NCBI GenBank assembly: GCA_950022655.1
Contig: OX465579.1
Coordinates: 133,208,118-133,272,117, forward strand
Reading direction: 5' to 3'
DNA length: 64,000 bases
From: Alentia gelatinosa
Taxonomy: Eukaryota; Annelida; Polychaeta; Phyllodocida; Polynoidae
Position numbers and translations under genes: made by a program. Of the stretch, positions 12,613 through 25,579 are shown piece by piece; positions within the stretch are counted from its first letter, which is position 1; the number at the start of each line of letters is the position of its first letter. The notes under the pieces were generated by a model that was given only the letters and a program-made list of their open reading frames with translations, did no database searches and was not told where the DNA came from.

Positions 12613-13716
12613 GCAGATTTGTCATGACGGTTTATACGTCCGGTGCTTACGTCATCTCTGCATCTGAGAACGCCTCCAAGACGCGCCGGTGGTCGCAAGG
12701 TAAAACATCCCAGGGTGCAACGCGCAGTAGCATGCTGCCCTCTGGCGAGGGAGGGTCAGACCCGCTAGCCCGGGGCTAGCGCTCTCATCTCGCTCCTTTG
12801 ATAGGGAACCTGACACCTTGACGCACCTGGGCAAAAGGGTGTGGCGGCTGTGTGTGTGGTGGGCGGGATGGGGGTGAGAGTGGGAGGGGGTTATCATACT
12901 CAATGTTGTAACCATGAGAAAGTGTTTGATAGACGATGGTGGGGCGTTTGGTGAAAGGAGGTAGATTGGCAAGATTCGTGATATTCATAGTGAAAAATAA
13001 TCATTTCAGTCAGATGTAAAGTAGAACAATCAACATTGTATCGGTATCGTGGTTCAATAATAATAACCTCATTGAAATTATCATTCAATAACGTCCGATG
13101 ATATGGCCTTTATTCTTTGCAGAGTCTCGATCATTCTAGAGGTGCATGTTAATGTGAATGCTTAAACATATATGTGATTTATATCTTGAAAGCCAGTTAA
13201 TTGTTATGAACACATCATTAGGTTATGGTAAGTCATTATAAGAAGCCGTTGTTCCTAAATCAGGAGGAGTAATCTAAAATAGAATAAAAGAAACATTGAC
13301 GTGTGCAAACATGCACGGAAACATGTTTGGATCAGGATTAATATTGTTACCACAAATGATACCTGTATGTCACACAGATCTAAGGGTGCGACATACAAAT
13401 GTACACATATTTGATATTCTGATTTTTTACCAAAGCTAATAATTAACGATCCTGAGACTGCTGACGCCTCCGGTTCCCTCAGCAGGGCGGCCATTTCCCC
13501 TTGTCACTTCAGATCCAACCAATGTTCAATAAATCTAACAGGATCCACTAACCCGCCTGGAGACGTGCCCCTTGGATCATCACTTATAGATCTTCGACTG
13601 ATCACCCAGTACAAAGTGAAATTGAGGTAAGACAAGATAGTGCGCGTGTGGGGCATGTAAGGGTTACGTCTGACGCCGGGTGTATCCGGTGGAAATACAT
13701 CGTAAAACTGGATGAG
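12613..13716. other. Non-coding stretch, no gene recognised
   Basis: Contains a GC-richer patch near 12650-12800, including an exact repeat GCTAGCCCGGGGCTAGC-like palindrome near 12765-12780. Otherwise ordinary sequence. Confidence 0.4.
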
Positions 13717-13836
13717 GTTTTATCTTGACCACCGTATTCCACGACTGGAGTTTGGCAAAGTGACTTCATGAGGCGAAGCCGAGTGAAGTCCGGAGCCAAA
13801 ACTTCAGGAGTGGAATGAGGTGGCCAAGATTAAAAC
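13717..13836. repeat. Fold-back repeat with ~41-bp imperfect arms
   Basis: The arm at 13717-13756 (starting GTTTTATCTTGACCACC) is matched in inverted form by 13795-13836 (ending GGTGGCCAAGATTAAAAC). The centre has a second stem, GACTTCA...TGAAGTC, around GAGGCGAAGCCGAG. It is probably a fold-back MITE. Confidence 0.6.
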
Positions 13837-13850
13837 GAATCAGGTTTTGA

Positions 13851-14003
13851 TTTTATCCTACCCTATCTCCTCGATTTTGGAATATTACGTGATAATAATG
13901 CTGTATGCCACTAGTGGCATATAAAACTCCGTATGCCAGTCAGCATGGCATACGGAAACCCAATGTTAAGCCTATGGGATTTTATATTAGGGGTAGGATA
14001 AAA
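13851..14003. repeat. Inverted-repeat element with TTTTATCCTACCC ends
   Basis: TTTTATCCTACCC at 13851 is exactly inverted at 13991-14003. Inside are a perfect 18-bp palindrome, TATGCCACTAGTGGCATA (13904-13921), and a 10-bp stem, CCGTATGCCA/TGGCATACGG (13929-13955). It adjoins the previous fold-back and may be part of the same element. Confidence 0.55.
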
Positions 14004-16852
14004 AAAAAACTAAAATAAAAACAAGAGAATTTCCTAAATATCGTCTCACAAAAGCGTATCGTTGGCTTGCTGGTCTGTGGGGTACAGAGAGGCTGTGGTT
14101 GGGGCGTAAGGAAAGTGGCTTGTCAGAAGTTGTCTTCATCACTGCCGTCTCATTTGTCTTTTTTACATCTGACCTCGGTATCCTTCTTTATGAAGTTACT
14201 TTGGTTTTTTTTCACTAATGAATATAGAAGGTATTCTCTTAACAATTATCATCATTTTTGGGAACGTACTATGTGGTGTAATGGTTGGTGTTACTAATCT
14301 CCGGTTGCACATGCTGACATAGCTGAGGGATCATAAGTTCGTGTCTCTGCCTCACCCCCTGTCTCGCGCTAAGTGGTATACATTTTTCTGTTTTGATTTT
14401 CTATTCTTCAATTCAGCACATCCCTTTCGAAGTACTGCAAAGGGGATCATACAAATGCATAGGGAAGAAACTCCTCGAAGCAAGTCATGCTTTCAACATT
14501 TTATCATTACCGGGACAATATCAGCGTAGAGATTCAACTTGTTTGGAAAAGGCTTGTCACTGTTTAAGCACAATTTCAAATACTTAATGATTTTCGCTCC
14601 CTGTATAGTCACAATCCGCTGTGCCTGGAAACGTTAACTGATTAAAATATCACCAAATGTCTATTAGTCCAGGTAAAGTAGGGTTTGTCCCAAAACAAAT
14701 AGCAGTAGTTTTCAAACTTTGTTTTTCTTCGGTCGAGTTCAAATGCATGAAATAACCTTGCCTTATAAGAAATACGTGTATTGTCTGAGAGCTTGAGTAT
14801 GTAGTAGATACTGATCGGATATAGGAAACCGTGTATGGGGAATAATTCTATACCATTAGATATGACCTCGACCCAAAATCAAACAGACCTTTCTTATAGA
14901 AAATACACTTATATCTTTCTGGAAAATTCAAATGCATCACTCCTCCAAGCAGGACTACCTGCATCAACATGGGTTTGCCAGTGTCTTCAATTAGGTAAAG
15001 AAGTTTGAAATGAACTTATTAGTAACATAGGATATAGAAGTTATGATAGAAAAAGCACTTTTCATAGCATAGGACCAATTGTAATACTGACATATGGGAC
15101 AAAGTCAAATGATTCTAAGGGTGAATGCCACTACAGAGGATATTGCATGTGTTGGACACATGAAGATTAATTAATTTCCATATAAAAAAACATTTCCGGA
15201 TCCTTTTGCTTCTATGCATTAGCAGATCCAAGCCATGGAGTCGACCAATGCACTTTGAAGGCAAGAGAGCTTATGATTCAAATTTCTATTTATGATTGGC
15301 ATACACTCCAATGATCTTTTATATACTCTATACTGCAATTCATATTTTCCCAGGCAACATAGCCCAATTCATACCCCATATTCATAATCAACAAACTACT
15401 TTGGAAGGCAGATTTAATGTGATCCGACAGTTCACAAAAGATAAACTTCTGTTAAATACACAGAACAGAGGTGTATTAATATGCTAGGAAGCAGATCTGA
15501 GGGAGTGTGTTATGATGTCCAATATGCCAAGGGTGATGCTCATGTTTTGGTAGTAGAGGCACCTGGGACATGTGCAAAGAAGGAAAACACTTAGCAAATG
15601 ACACAGACATCTTGAATCTACTATCTCGGCATGCTGAACATGTTGAATGTGAAACATAGTTCAAACCAAAACATCAAAGAGGAAACAGAAGTCAGAGATA
15701 TTAGAATACAGCAGCAACTTTCTGCATTGTTGTCTTTGCGCATGCTTTACTGGATTGTAGCATCACATCAAGCCTGCAATAAAGGGCAATATCAAAACTG
15801 GGAGATGACACATTTTTCTCTAAACAAGCAGTTGTATTCATGAGGCATGAGAAAATTTTGAAATACATATACGGTAACTGCTCCTTCGACGCCCGACCCA
15901 GAAAAATGCTCCCATCAACCAAACACACCCAGCAACACGAGAGTGTCGGTCCCACAAAAAAATCTAGATGACGTAGAGTGCGGCAGCACCCACAAAAATA
16001 GATAGACCTAGCGCTTTTTAGTGTAAAACCAACCCAAGCACCCCACAGGTGCTATGCCTACGTGTGAATTCACCACAGACAATTTAGGTGCCCCTTGAGC
16101 ATCAAATGGCCGTACCGTTTACACCCCCACAGCACCAAATGGTCAATCTCAAGTGGTTCTGACAGTCAAGAGTGTAGTGTGACCGTAACCATGGCCACAA
16201 CCGTGTGTTTATATGTGTACATATAATTGGTTCGAAATACCTGATCAAGTTTAAAAGTATTGATTATGGACACAGAAACATGTGTTCAAAATCTGAAAAG
16301 ATGGAATTTAGATTAACCTTATAAAACTATGATCCAACAAATAGATTTTGGGAAACTTTTGAAAAAGGAACATTGTCAGCTACTTGAATAATTAGATAAA
16401 ATAGGTTTGAAAACTATTGCAGTTTGTTTTGGGTTACTCCCAAATTTTGAGTGGATTGCCAAATTGTGACAAGGAGGGACAGGCCTTTTCGAAATAAAGA
16501 AAGGTTTGAACATGTCATAGTACCTAGAGTGTGTACATGCAGATCGTCCCCCATGTTGCATGGGCAAGCATGTCAGTGCATGAAAGACGTCACTTCATGA
16601 TTCAGTAATCATTTTGAAAGGTGAGTAGTTTAGGAAAATTGCAATTTGGCGATGGCAACATGGACGGCCTTCAAAGCATCGCATTTAATACACTATGTCA
16701 GAGCTCTCATGGTCTCGTGACAATCTAAATGCACAGCTGTCATAGTCATCATTTCCTATTTTATGAAATGTTGGTAAAGATACATTGATGGTTAAGTTAA
16801 AGCCTGTCATCATGCTTTTATCCAGGACCCCCCTAGCTTTTGTTGTTATGGT
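14004..16852. other. Non-coding stretch, possible weak tRNA-like SINE head at 14.27 kb
   Basis: Around 14268-14345 GTGGTGTAATGGTTGG followed by AAGTTCGTGTCTC resembles degraded A- and B-box promoter halves of a tRNA-derived SINE; the evidence is weak. The rest, including a CACC-rich patch at 15.9-16.2 kb, shows no gene. Confidence 0.3.
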
Positions 16853-16884
16853 GATCAAAGAGTGGTGTTCTCTTTGATCAAAGC
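16853..16884. promoter_or_regulatory. Three TCF/LEF-type octamers, one pair palindromic
   Basis: GATCAAAG at 16853-16860 is followed by the perfect palindrome CTTTGATCAAAG at 16872-16883, which holds a site on each strand. The surroundings are AT-rich rather than CpG-rich, unlike most other sites in the window. Confidence 0.35.
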
Positions 16885-19199
16885 ACAATATCGTCAACGT
16901 ATTGGCGGGCTGAATAGGACATACTAGTGTGTTGGATTTTATACAGAACTAAGCGGTAGAACTCAAAAACATACACAAAAAATTAAATTTGCAAAAATTG
17001 TTAGCCCCCGTATTATGTCAATTCTGCTGGGATAATGGAATCCCAAACACCCGATGTATAATGATTGCAGTTAGATAGAAAAGTGCGGCTACAGGTTGAT
17101 ACATCATTGAACGCCGCATCGTACGCCGTTCACAAGATAATATGCCCTTTTATGAATATCTATAATACTATTAAAATGCAAGTTATTAAATTATTCGCAT
17201 GTACATTTGTCGAAGCTTTGTAGGCAAGGATATGGCCGGACTTTCTCCATTGAAAATCAGGGAGTCCGTATGCCTGTTTGGCAAATGTCTATAGTTGGAT
17301 GCGTCTATCACAAACTCCATGAAATCAATTTCCCACTCGTGAAGCTATATGCTTTTGTTATCAGGACACAACACAAATAAAACGTGTAATACACGGCATT
17401 GATGGCATAAATAATAGTCTTCCGTTTCATGACTTGACTATTTCATATATTTACAGCCTGTAGCTCCTTTCTTGTATCAGGCCTAAATACACCTGAAATC
17501 CTTTGCTTTTCGCGTGACGTTGGTTCTACCTAGGTTGAAGTGTGGCACAATTCTTGCCGGATTTTATCACAAGGTGAAGAACCCGAAGTCACTTGATGCT
17601 TCATCGGATTTCGTACTGATTGATTTCTGCCTTTCAGTTTTAATCATTGTATCTGCGTTGGGACTTTATGTAATTGGAATGCATGGCTGGTCATTCTTAA
17701 ACCACTTTAACCACAAAAAGAACAACATGAATTTATATACATGTATTCTTTCTAGGTTACAACTATATAAGCAAATTCACTGTGCATCTTTTCTAGGTTT
17801 TATGTTCTATCGCTACTATTCTGATCTTGTTATCCATTAGGTTAGATATTTCAACGCGAAAGTGATGTCTTTAATATTTCTAGATATGGGCGCCTGGACG
17901 ATGCACGTTTAGTCCTTTTGACAGAGGACAGGGAGGGATGGAGACCCCATTTTGTGCACTAATATGACCCTGTAGCAGTGAACACCTTCTGATAGTTTCC
18001 ATCTCGTCCCTCTTTGTAGCTGAACCCCCTCTTGATGAGTCCGCCTAACTTTAATATAATCCCAAATTCTTTGCGCGCATGACTTGGAGTTCTTTGAAGT
18101 GACGGTAGAGTCAGGGACAGAAGGGAAACGGGGTAGCAAAGAGCTCTGATCCAACTTTCATCAATGATCGCAGTCCTTAGGTCTGAGACCAATCAAAGCA
18201 TGGCAGTGGCTGCCGACGCCCTTGAGTTGGTTCGAGTTGGGTTTCTGCACGCAGAGAGACTCGGCGCGCTTCAACTAGAGAACAGAAGGCACTCGAATCG
18301 ATGCAAGTCTCACAAGGCCCACAGTGAGTGAAGATGAAACCAGGGTCGTCTGTGATTGTCATTACTAAGACATCGTGGAAGCTACAAGCCACACTATTCC
18401 TATTTTACTGCAGGACCCTCTTCCCCTGTCACCCCCTTCTTTTTGATGCCTCCTTAAAACTACACAACTGAAGAGCCGAAATACTATTTACTTACAATCC
18501 TTTTTAATATCAAATCTATATATTACAAGAATTCGCATATTCATATTTCATGAAACTGTTATGAACCAGGCCCTATATCAGAAAGCTACACTCTACTGTA
18601 GTATCTCGAGGAAGCTTCTCAGAGAATTATTCTCAGTGGCCTAGCTAAATCTACTCGAGGCTGCTTGTATTTCATCCAACGATATGTAGCATACAAATGA
18701 AGTACAATACAACCATTCCCTTTGTGCGTAATTAGGTATGGTTACTATGGAGCTAGTAAAGCCTAGAGTAAACAGTTTAAATGCTCTTACACATCAAGTG
18801 CGAGGCTTACACAGACCTTTGTAGCTGTCTCTTGGAAACACCTCTTTGCACGTGTTCTTGTCAAAGCGCGCATTGCGTTGTCCGGGACCTTCTTGATTTC
18901 CCCGGTGTTATTGCCATGCACCTCTGGGCTCCCGTACCTGGGACGAATCACCATCGGCGGAAACCATGTCCTCTTTGATATTATTGCTCATCAAAGTCTG
19001 GTTTTCAAAGTGAAAGGAGAGGTCCCATCCCAGCTCAAACACCCCTCCCGCCTGCCTCCTTCAGAGAAATAACCATCTAAAAGGCAAATCGCCTCGACTG
19101 GTAATTAAGAAGTGCGCTTTTGTTTTTGAGCCAAATTAATTAGGTGTGTTACTGGGGATGGGACATCAAAAGGAGCCGACAGTTGGGAGTGTTTAGTCA
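16885..19199. other. Non-coding stretch, no gene recognised
   Basis: No coding features or convincing repeats were seen. Single CTTTGATA and CATCAAAG sites occur at 18972 and 18989. Confidence 0.4.
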
Positions 19200-19330
19200 C
19201 ATCAAAGCACCTGATTATGTCCGCTTTCCGTTCCCGCCAGAGTTTCCCGCCGGAGTTATGGAATTCTGGCAGACGACACTTTGCTTCAGAGATTGGGGAG
19301 AACTGAGGCGCAGAAATCTGGCGGCAAAAC
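19200..19330. promoter_or_regulatory. Block with TCF-type and paired E2F-like sites
   Basis: CATCAAAG at 19200 is followed by TTCCCGCC at 19231 and TTTCCCGCC at 19243, with GGCGGCAAAAC near 19320. The combination of E2F-like and TCF-like sites is repeated at 27.5 and 62.6 kb. Confidence 0.3.
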
Positions 19331-19947
19331 CCTTGGTTGTACATGGAATACTCCAGTATGTAGAGACTAAGAGAAGGTGTTTCTGTTATCTAACTTTAAG
19401 AGGCCATTACATATTTGTGTCCTGATACGAGCAGAACCCATTTCATTTTAGGCTGTTCACAAAATACATGAAAGTATGATAATTCTAGTTTTTATGCAAT
19501 TGAAATAAAACACGCATAACTTCATTATTCTAAAATCTTTCTTATATTTGAATATAACCTGACAAACTACGTGAGCATTTGAGATATAAAGAAAGCTATT
19601 AAACTGCTATAAGTGAAGTTGGTAGAGTATTGTCGAACAAGAAATACATAATAACTTCACAAGTATGTTTTAAACATACTTATGAAAGAGGTTCTAAGAC
19701 AGGGATACAATGATGATCATTATCCTGTGTATTTTTTTCCCACCACACTATAGGTTGGCGATGGCATGTCCTATAATTGGTTAACATTCCTGTTTTCTCC
19801 CTGTTTACCTTTTATAACAGTTCATGGCGTCTTTGGACTCATAAGTCTCAGTGGATTCATGAATGTGTAGTGCCTTCCTTAAATCTTACAAGACTTTCTT
19901 CCCGATCACACATGGTGGCGACGAGTTCGTCAGGTCCGTAAGAATCT

Positions 19948-20617
19948 GGGCCCCGTTGAATAAAAAAATGAACGATAAAAAAAGTATCTTACTAGTGTCT
20001 CGTCGGTGGCAAACTGTAGTATAAAAAACTATCGTGGAGGTGGACGAGCATTGGACCAGAGGATGAAATGAACGATCGTGAGTGATGTTGAATAAAAAAT
20101 CATTCATTTTGAAAATATCGTTTATTTATCGTTCAAGTCTCCTCGCGGACGACCCCGTTTTTGGCGTCGTAGCCGATGTCAAACTCGTTTTTCATGCACT
20201 AAATCCATTCAAAATTAAAAGATATTTTCAACAGAGATTTCTATTCATATTTGATACATGTATACCAAATTTCAAAATTTATTAACGATTGAATCATTCT
20301 TTTGTGAAATGTTTGAAAATTACTGGGAAAAAAAGTTTTGCCTTGGATGGGGTTAGAATTCTCAACCTTCAGGTTGAGAGACCAACGCCTAACCTCTTTG
20401 CCCACAGAATTAAACATGTTTAGTGGTCCCTGTGGATATAGGTCAATTATATGATCATTCTACGATAATTGAACAATATTATTATGGACGACAATGCTCA
20501 CATGGACGAGCAGTTTTATGCTACACTGAAAATAAATGATCGTTTATTTCTCTTCCATCCTTCACTATGTCTTATTGTCCAGCCTCATGGACAACAGTTT
20601 TTTATTCAACGGGGCCC
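19948..20617. mobile_element. Element with perfect 20-bp terminal inverted repeats
   Basis: GGGCCCCGTTGAATAAAAAA at 19948-19967 is exactly inverted at 20598-20617. An extra internal copy of GTTGAATAAAAAA lies near 20088, and GAACGATAAA/TTTATCGTTC form a further inner inverted pair. There is no transposase frame, so it is a non-autonomous DNA transposon. A clean target duplication was not resolved. Confidence 0.7.
20341..20405 (-). repeat. tRNA-like SINE head inside the 20-bp TIR element
   Basis: The minus strand reads TGGGCAAAGAGGTTAGG..GTTGGTCTCTCAACCTGAAGG..TTGAG..AACCCC. This resembles the anticodon arm and A/B-box order of a tRNA-derived SINE. The B box is degraded (about 2-3 mismatches). 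No cloverleaf with intact acceptor stem or 3' tail was seen, so it is not a functional tRNA gene. Confidence 0.4.
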
Positions 20618-22107
20618 TGGGTCTTTATTTTGGTCAATTTGCGCAATTCTGGATTGGCATTTGTAGCATGGGGTGATGACCAACTCCCCCGATCTCAAAA
20701 TGGAATGGCATTTGGGCGACCAAATTCCAGTATCATAGCGGGAGATCAGTGGGAATGGGATGGGGAATTAGTCTGAGACAAGTTAAGTGCATATTGTGCG
20801 GGTCATTGGGGGTTTTGTCTGACACAGGTACCCCTCCTCTTGACATTGATAAAGGGATGTTCCGATCCTTGACATACAATATTATGCAGTATTCAAACAA
20901 GACATCCCGAATTTCAATTACCTAGATTCCACAAAGAATTTGAAAAAGAACTCCCATGTTAGGGGTATTAGGTTACGAAATCATCATCCAAATGAAACAT
21001 TATCTTCTGTGAAAAAGAGCTCATTCAAAAGAATGGTAAAATAAATCTGTGACCATTTTAACTAAAGAGGTATTCGGGTTAAATAGGAATTCTCCCCATC
21101 TGTTCATCTTTGTGAAGTGTGTGTGTATTCTGTGGTTGAATTTATCTAATGCAATGTTAACCCATGTAACATATGTTATCCAAGTGTTCTATTTAAATCT
21201 ATTATACACAATTAAAAAAAGAATTAATGGGCGAAAAAAAATGGACCCATTTTATAGAGAAAAAACCCCCCCCCATGACTAGCTTATCTCGACGTTATAT
21301 TATAACAAAGTTAAGAAAAGAAGATTATCATATCTCAGTAAAATATCCAGAATAAAAATCAATCTTAAAAAGACCATTATGAAAGAAAGTGAATTGGAAT
21401 AGTTAACATTGAGTTAATCTGAGCATTTAGGATTTGTCTTTATCATGAATCTGTGTCCTTCATAGTCAATTCTTGTTATCCAGTCTAGTCCTTTATGTTT
21501 ATGTCAACATTCTATGATAATTGTTTATACCAACCTACCTTGCACTTTTTCGACCAATTCACCTCTTGAAGGTAATATTATTTTTGACAGATCGAAAAGT
21601 TGCTAGGTGTTCTGACCCTAGGAAGGATAATAATGGCTGACTTTAGGGGTTTCCTTTAAAATGTCTAAAATAATATTTTTCAGCAGTAGAGAAGGCTTAA
21701 GCGAATTCATGCATATACCATAAACAGGTATGTCCTTTCATTGTATTATCTTTCAATGATAAAAAAACCGAGTTTTTTTTAATTTTAAGGCCAGTTGGAT
21801 CAATTCAATGAGCATTTTAATGGAGTTGCTTTCAGCCTACATCTCTGAGTGTTTTTCTGCATGGTATTGTTTTTGTATGTTGTATTTATATGTTTATCAG
21901 CTATATATATACTCTAGACATGCTAAATCGAGCACATAGAGAAGGCATCCTTGGGCGTTATGACGACCTTCTTCACCACAGCTTTATCGATACATGACCT
22001 ACATCAATCTGCTGTATGTGTTTCATGACCAGCCTGAAAGGTAATCATCACAATCATTGGTGAGCAATAAACTGAGACAACTGAGATACGCCAAAGACTC
22101 TCATATT
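20618..22107. other. Non-coding stretch, no gene recognised
   Basis: AT-rich with short homopolymers. Nothing gene-like was seen. Confidence 0.45.
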
Positions 22108-22147
22108 AAGGCGACTCCTTACAATATTTTTTGTAAGGAGTCGCCTT
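22108..22147. repeat. Perfect 17-bp hairpin with 6-nt loop
   Basis: AAGGCGACTCCTTACAA (22108-22124) and its exact reverse complement (22131-22147) are separated by TATTTT. It is far longer than chance would give. It is likely a very short fold-back MITE or a terminal piece of one. Confidence 0.7.
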
Positions 22148-25100
22148 TCATTTAGCTTTGTATGTACACCCAGGAATCAATGAAGATGGCAGCACGAAGG
22201 TCAGTCTCCCAGCATAGATTCTGGGCCTTACTTCCTGTCCTGCTTGTATCTCTGTATCAACAAGATTTGCCCCATACGATACTTCTTCATATATGCTAAA
22301 TTTGGAGCACTTTGAAGAATATTTTGTGTTTTACTCGTGAAAGAGAGATGCACTTATCATATGGTAAATAGATGACACCCATGCCTGTTATTTATGATGT
22401 CAAATCAGGCATAGTCTATGGGATTACTGTCTTCAGAGAAAAGCATCCTATGTGCTGCAGGGTCTTGTTGGGTCAACAAGACACATGTGTTCCTTCGAGG
22501 GGGTAGTCTAATAAAGTGTGGATTAATAAAATACAGTGGTTTAGAGCTGAAAAAGAAGAGCTGAATCACTTTTAACTCTTCCAGTTTTCCCTAACTGAAA
22601 AAAGGTGTTTGACTATAATGACTTTTGATACTTATAATTTATTAAACACTAAATGTGATTTCTCTTTGTGAGGTCACTGGTTTCACAAGAAACAGAGATT
22701 AGTAAGCGCAAGGGCCACGAAAGATCTGCTGTGAGTATACGAAGAGAGAAATACAACCTACTTCCTCAAGAGAAAAATAAGCCACACCAATACGCATGCT
22801 GCATCAACGCCCACTCCACCAATAGTTCCGAGAGTTTTCTTGAACAGGAGGTGTGCCAAATGTGGACATCCTAAGCCGATATCAGAATTTGCTGATCTAA
22901 AAATGTTGGTGGTAAATTCATCACCAGAGGGTTTTAACACCGATTGAGCGCAAAACCGGGCAGTGCTATAGTCGCTGTCCCCATAGAGATATATAGCACA
23001 AACTATGATATATTCTGGGTATGTCTGTATTAGTGATTGAATTCTCATTTTGTGTATGATACACAGGTTACGTGGGCCGAATAGGAGGTTTCCGGAACCG
23101 GCTTTCAGGCATTGTGTAAGCTATGACTAGTATCGCCGACTGGTGTTGAATAATTGTTGGCAGGACCATTTAATGGAAAGTAGATGGGGTTTAGGAAGGA
23201 ATGGAAAGTGGTGGGGTTGGAAATAGTGACTGGACAGTAGTAGTGGCAATGGTGGTGGAAGGGAGAGAGGAGCAGTGGGGTAATTCTCCACACTGAAAGT
23301 CATCAGTGGTCAGAGACATCATAGAAGCCACATGAAAGCACGGGAGGTCTGTTCAAAGCGGCCCGTGGCGGCTGCGTCCAGTACAGATGTCGTCTGCTGG
23401 CTGTAAGTGTGGCCATGAAACTTGAAAGGCCGGGCGCCGGGCAGTACACGCACTGCCAACAGCCACACAGCAAGCCGCCTATCTGCCCGACCCTCAGCGC
23501 ACACATCCAACGACGCACTCTCTCAGCACAAGTACCCTCACCTTTGTCACCGTCCCTCTAGCATCTCCGTATCACAGGTATTCTGAGAACAGAATCTGTA
23601 CTAATACATGATAAGACATAGTTCCGCGCTATATGTGGTCATTTCTCATGAGGATTCAGCATATGAAACTGACTAGCAATTCCGAAAATCAATTGGTCAA
23701 AATACACATGATCATGAACTGCTAGTGAAAGCAACGAGAATAGAGAAGTATAGGGTACATCAACATATGTATTAAAATACATATATCAACATACAGAGAA
23801 AAAATACATTTTGTACCAAGCAGTTCTATCATATATGTACACAAAGAAATATCGAGGATTCATTGAACTTGTGAACAAAAAATTTGGCATCGTCAGCTGT
23901 ACTGCTTTTGCCATCCTTCAGCATAGGCGTTCACAGAATCGCCAACCTTCATAGGCAGAATTGATAGCTAGACACACGGTCATGTTATTTTCATTATCTA
24001 GTGATTTGCACGAACTCCCAATAGCTATGCCTGCTAGGCCTACAAAACTGCCACTATAGGAAAGAATCGCTCTGACCCTTGGCGAATGAGGATGGAGATT
24101 CTAATACATGTATAATGAAGACCCTATCACGCATGAGTATTCCCCTTCTACGGAGTCTTTGTTGACAGTACCTATAAGTATATATACCTATACAGAGCAT
24201 CACGAACCAGTCCATCAATTCATGAGTCAAGCTCCCCTATATAGTCTAGTCAATTTAGGGTTTGACCCACCACAAATTGCAATACAATTTTTTTCTTCAC
24301 AATGCATTTCAGACAGGTCCCCAAATCAACATACTAAAAATCCGCCAAAATCCCCCTTGAGGAAATATGCTTAATTTGCAAAAATCAAATTTGGCCTTCA
24401 AAACATCTACAACTGTGGACAAATAGACATAAAACAACTTCTAGATGGTATTTTCAAGTAATTCAAAGAAATAAACTGTTTATTTTCAGGTACACAATCT
24501 CATAGAATAAGTATTTACATGATTTAACTGCTCATCAAATTAAGAAAATTACATAGGTAGTTATTAACTATTTTTTAATAGGCTCTTCCCGATGTATTAT
24601 AGTTTCAATGTTTTTTATATCTAGTGCAGGCTATCACATTACATTTTCAATCAATATAAAAAAATGGCTTTTAAAAGTATTCTTGTATCTGTGATCTCAT
24701 ATGAATCTTCAACTGAATATCTTAATTGGCGAGGAGCACCATAATAAAGAAATGCCATTTTGGCGATGCATCAATACCTCCCTTCAAACAGTTTTAAGAA
24801 AAACCACAGGGGATGATTTTAATTTCAAATATTATTGTTGCTTCAGCTTATTAGATGTTAAGGTATAGCTAAAATATCATGACCTATCAGCCATCTTGTA
24901 TCTGTAAATACATCAACTGTACTTGATATTCATTTTAGCTTATTAGATATAACCAGTATGTGTAGTCCTCTACACTTTTATAAATCCCTTTTCAGTGAGG
25001 TGCAGTCATAATTAACATAGTCATATCAACCCTTAAAGGGGGAATGATACCTTGAGGCATCAACCAGCCCAGAGCAAATTATGCCTTGAGGCATCAACCG

Positions 25101-25579
25101 GCCCAGGGCAAATGGGCACATAGTTGTCTGAACTTATAATTCAAAGCTTTAGGACATGATATATTTTCCTTAACACATTCCAGTGGGTGATGCCTTTAGG
25201 CGTCAACTGTGCCACCATGGGAATGCCTGAAATGTTGTCTTTAGACATCATCTGTTATAGTTTGGTTGTTGTCTAAAGGCATCATTTCCTAATTTTTTTG
25301 GTAATAATATAAGATATATGATTGACCAAATACCTCTTGAGAAATGAAATAAATGTCTCAATTTCAGTGGCCTATTAGTAGGATAATACAAAGGGGTGAT
25401 ACACAGCAACGAATGCACTGGCGACGTTCCATTGATGGACATGAGAGTGAGCACGAGAATGAAGCAAAGTATAACCAGAAGTCTCCTACTTGTGTCCACC
25501 CTAAAGTTTTATGAATACAACTACTCTGGCTGCATGGACATGCATGTTTCTGTATTGATATGGCTCTTACGCACAATGC
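22148..25579. other. Non-coding stretch with a short duplicated unit
   Basis: A 31-bp-scale duplication, CCTTGAGGCATCAACC plus GCCCAG and GCAAAT, occurs twice at about 25050-25110. Related inverted pieces, GCCTTTAGGCGTCAAC and TAAAGGCATCA, lie at 25190-25285. There is no recognised gene. Confidence 0.4.

Noticed and set aside
20341..20405. Functional tRNA gene
   Set aside because: No intact acceptor stem and a degraded B box; it is better explained as SINE-derived.
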